From an uncultured bacterium (GTDB lineage Bacteria; Cyanobacteriota; Vampirovibrionia; Gastranaerophilales; Gastranaerophilaceae): a DNA stretch of 12,003 nt. The stretch spans positions 1 through 12,003 of the forward strand of contig CASGAK010000075.1 of the NCBI GenBank assembly GCA_949299435.1, read 5' to 3'. Numbering within the stretch: position 1 is the first letter of the stretch; the number at the start of each line of letters is the position of its first letter. Below the pieces are notes generated by a model. That model was not told the origin of the DNA. It did not search any database and saw nothing but the letters and a program-made list of their open reading frames with translations. The position numbers were made by a program, and so were the translations under genes. Positions 11,884 through 12,003 of the stretch are shown here, in pieces.

Positions 11884-12003
11884 ATGGAAGATAAACCAAG
11901 ATATTCAAGAGTTACGGATATTTTAGATTTGATAATATTTATGTTATCAAGATTTAATGGAGTATCTTTGAGTGATATCCAAGAACGATATAATATATCA
12001 AGA
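11884..12003 (+). CDS. N-terminus of a WYL-type helix-turn-helix transcriptional regulator (cut by window edge)
   Basis: Forty residues are visible before the window ends. After a short polar start comes RYSRVTDILDLIIFML, then GVSLSDIQERYNISR, the N-terminal winged helix-turn-helix typical of WYL-domain (PafC/YafY-like) regulators, whose recognition helix would follow at once. The WYL domain itself is outside the window, so the assignment rests on the HTH alone. Such proteins bind DNA in the cytoplasm and often sit next to DNA-repair or phage-defence genes; here they follow two PD-(D/E)XK-like genes. It has its own TTGACA promoter, a Shine-Dalgarno (AAGGA, 8-nt gap) and a palindrome at the promoter. 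Confidence 0.65.
   Translation, partial: MEDKPRYSRVTDILDLIIFMLSRFNGVSLSDIQERYNISR

Overview
The window reads as an ordinary chromosomal segment from an AT-rich bacterium, most likely an uncultured gut lineage of the Melainabacteria/Gastranaerophilales type (non-photosynthetic relatives of Cyanobacteria). That placement is an inference. It rests on the low GC (about 30 percent over most of the window), on the mix of families, and on three small membrane proteins of a kind I associate with that lineage. No rRNA, tRNA, CRISPR array, insertion sequence or phage structural gene is visible. The longest stretch without a gene is about 190 bp.

Layout, left to right. Positions 1-96 hold the 3' end of an unidentified gene. 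It converges on a minus-strand C_GCAxxG_C_C family redox protein; both are clearly richer in GC than the rest. At 754-2736 a tight operon encodes a WecG/TagA-type glycosyltransferase, an isolated N-terminal half of a transketolase, and a YhcH/DUF386 sugar protein. A minus-strand two-hydrophobic-segment protein (2742-3791) diverges from a six-TM membrane protein (3964-4761), which is followed by a 113-residue unknown. A minus-strand operon (7255 to 5166) encodes an EmrB/DHA2 drug exporter and a nitroreductase. The + strand then carries two overlapping small membrane proteins of one family (7377-8527) and a SemiSWEET-like PQ-loop protein (8560-8856). Next come a 588-residue DXS-like enzyme ending in a clear intrinsic terminator, an exported protein with PD-(D/E)XK-like residues, a second PD-(D/E)XK-like protein, and the start of a WYL-type transcriptional regulator cut by the window edge.

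How the genes work together. The 754-2736 operon looks like cell-surface sugar metabolism: a GT26 glycosyltransferase with two carbohydrate enzymes. The transporter plus nitroreductase suggest export and reductive detoxification. The right edge (two nuclease-fold proteins, then a WYL regulator) may be the start of a defence or DNA-processing region, but the decisive genes would lie outside.

The most general signal is in start-site architecture. All five genes without a Shine-Dalgarno sequence have TATAAT or TAGAAT only 5-7 nt upstream of ATG, which predicts leaderless mRNAs. The other genes with visible starts have an SD. The most notable protein observation is that the DXS-like enzyme keeps the thiamine-diphosphate machinery but lacks both arginines that anchor the glyceraldehyde-3-phosphate phosphate in true DXS.
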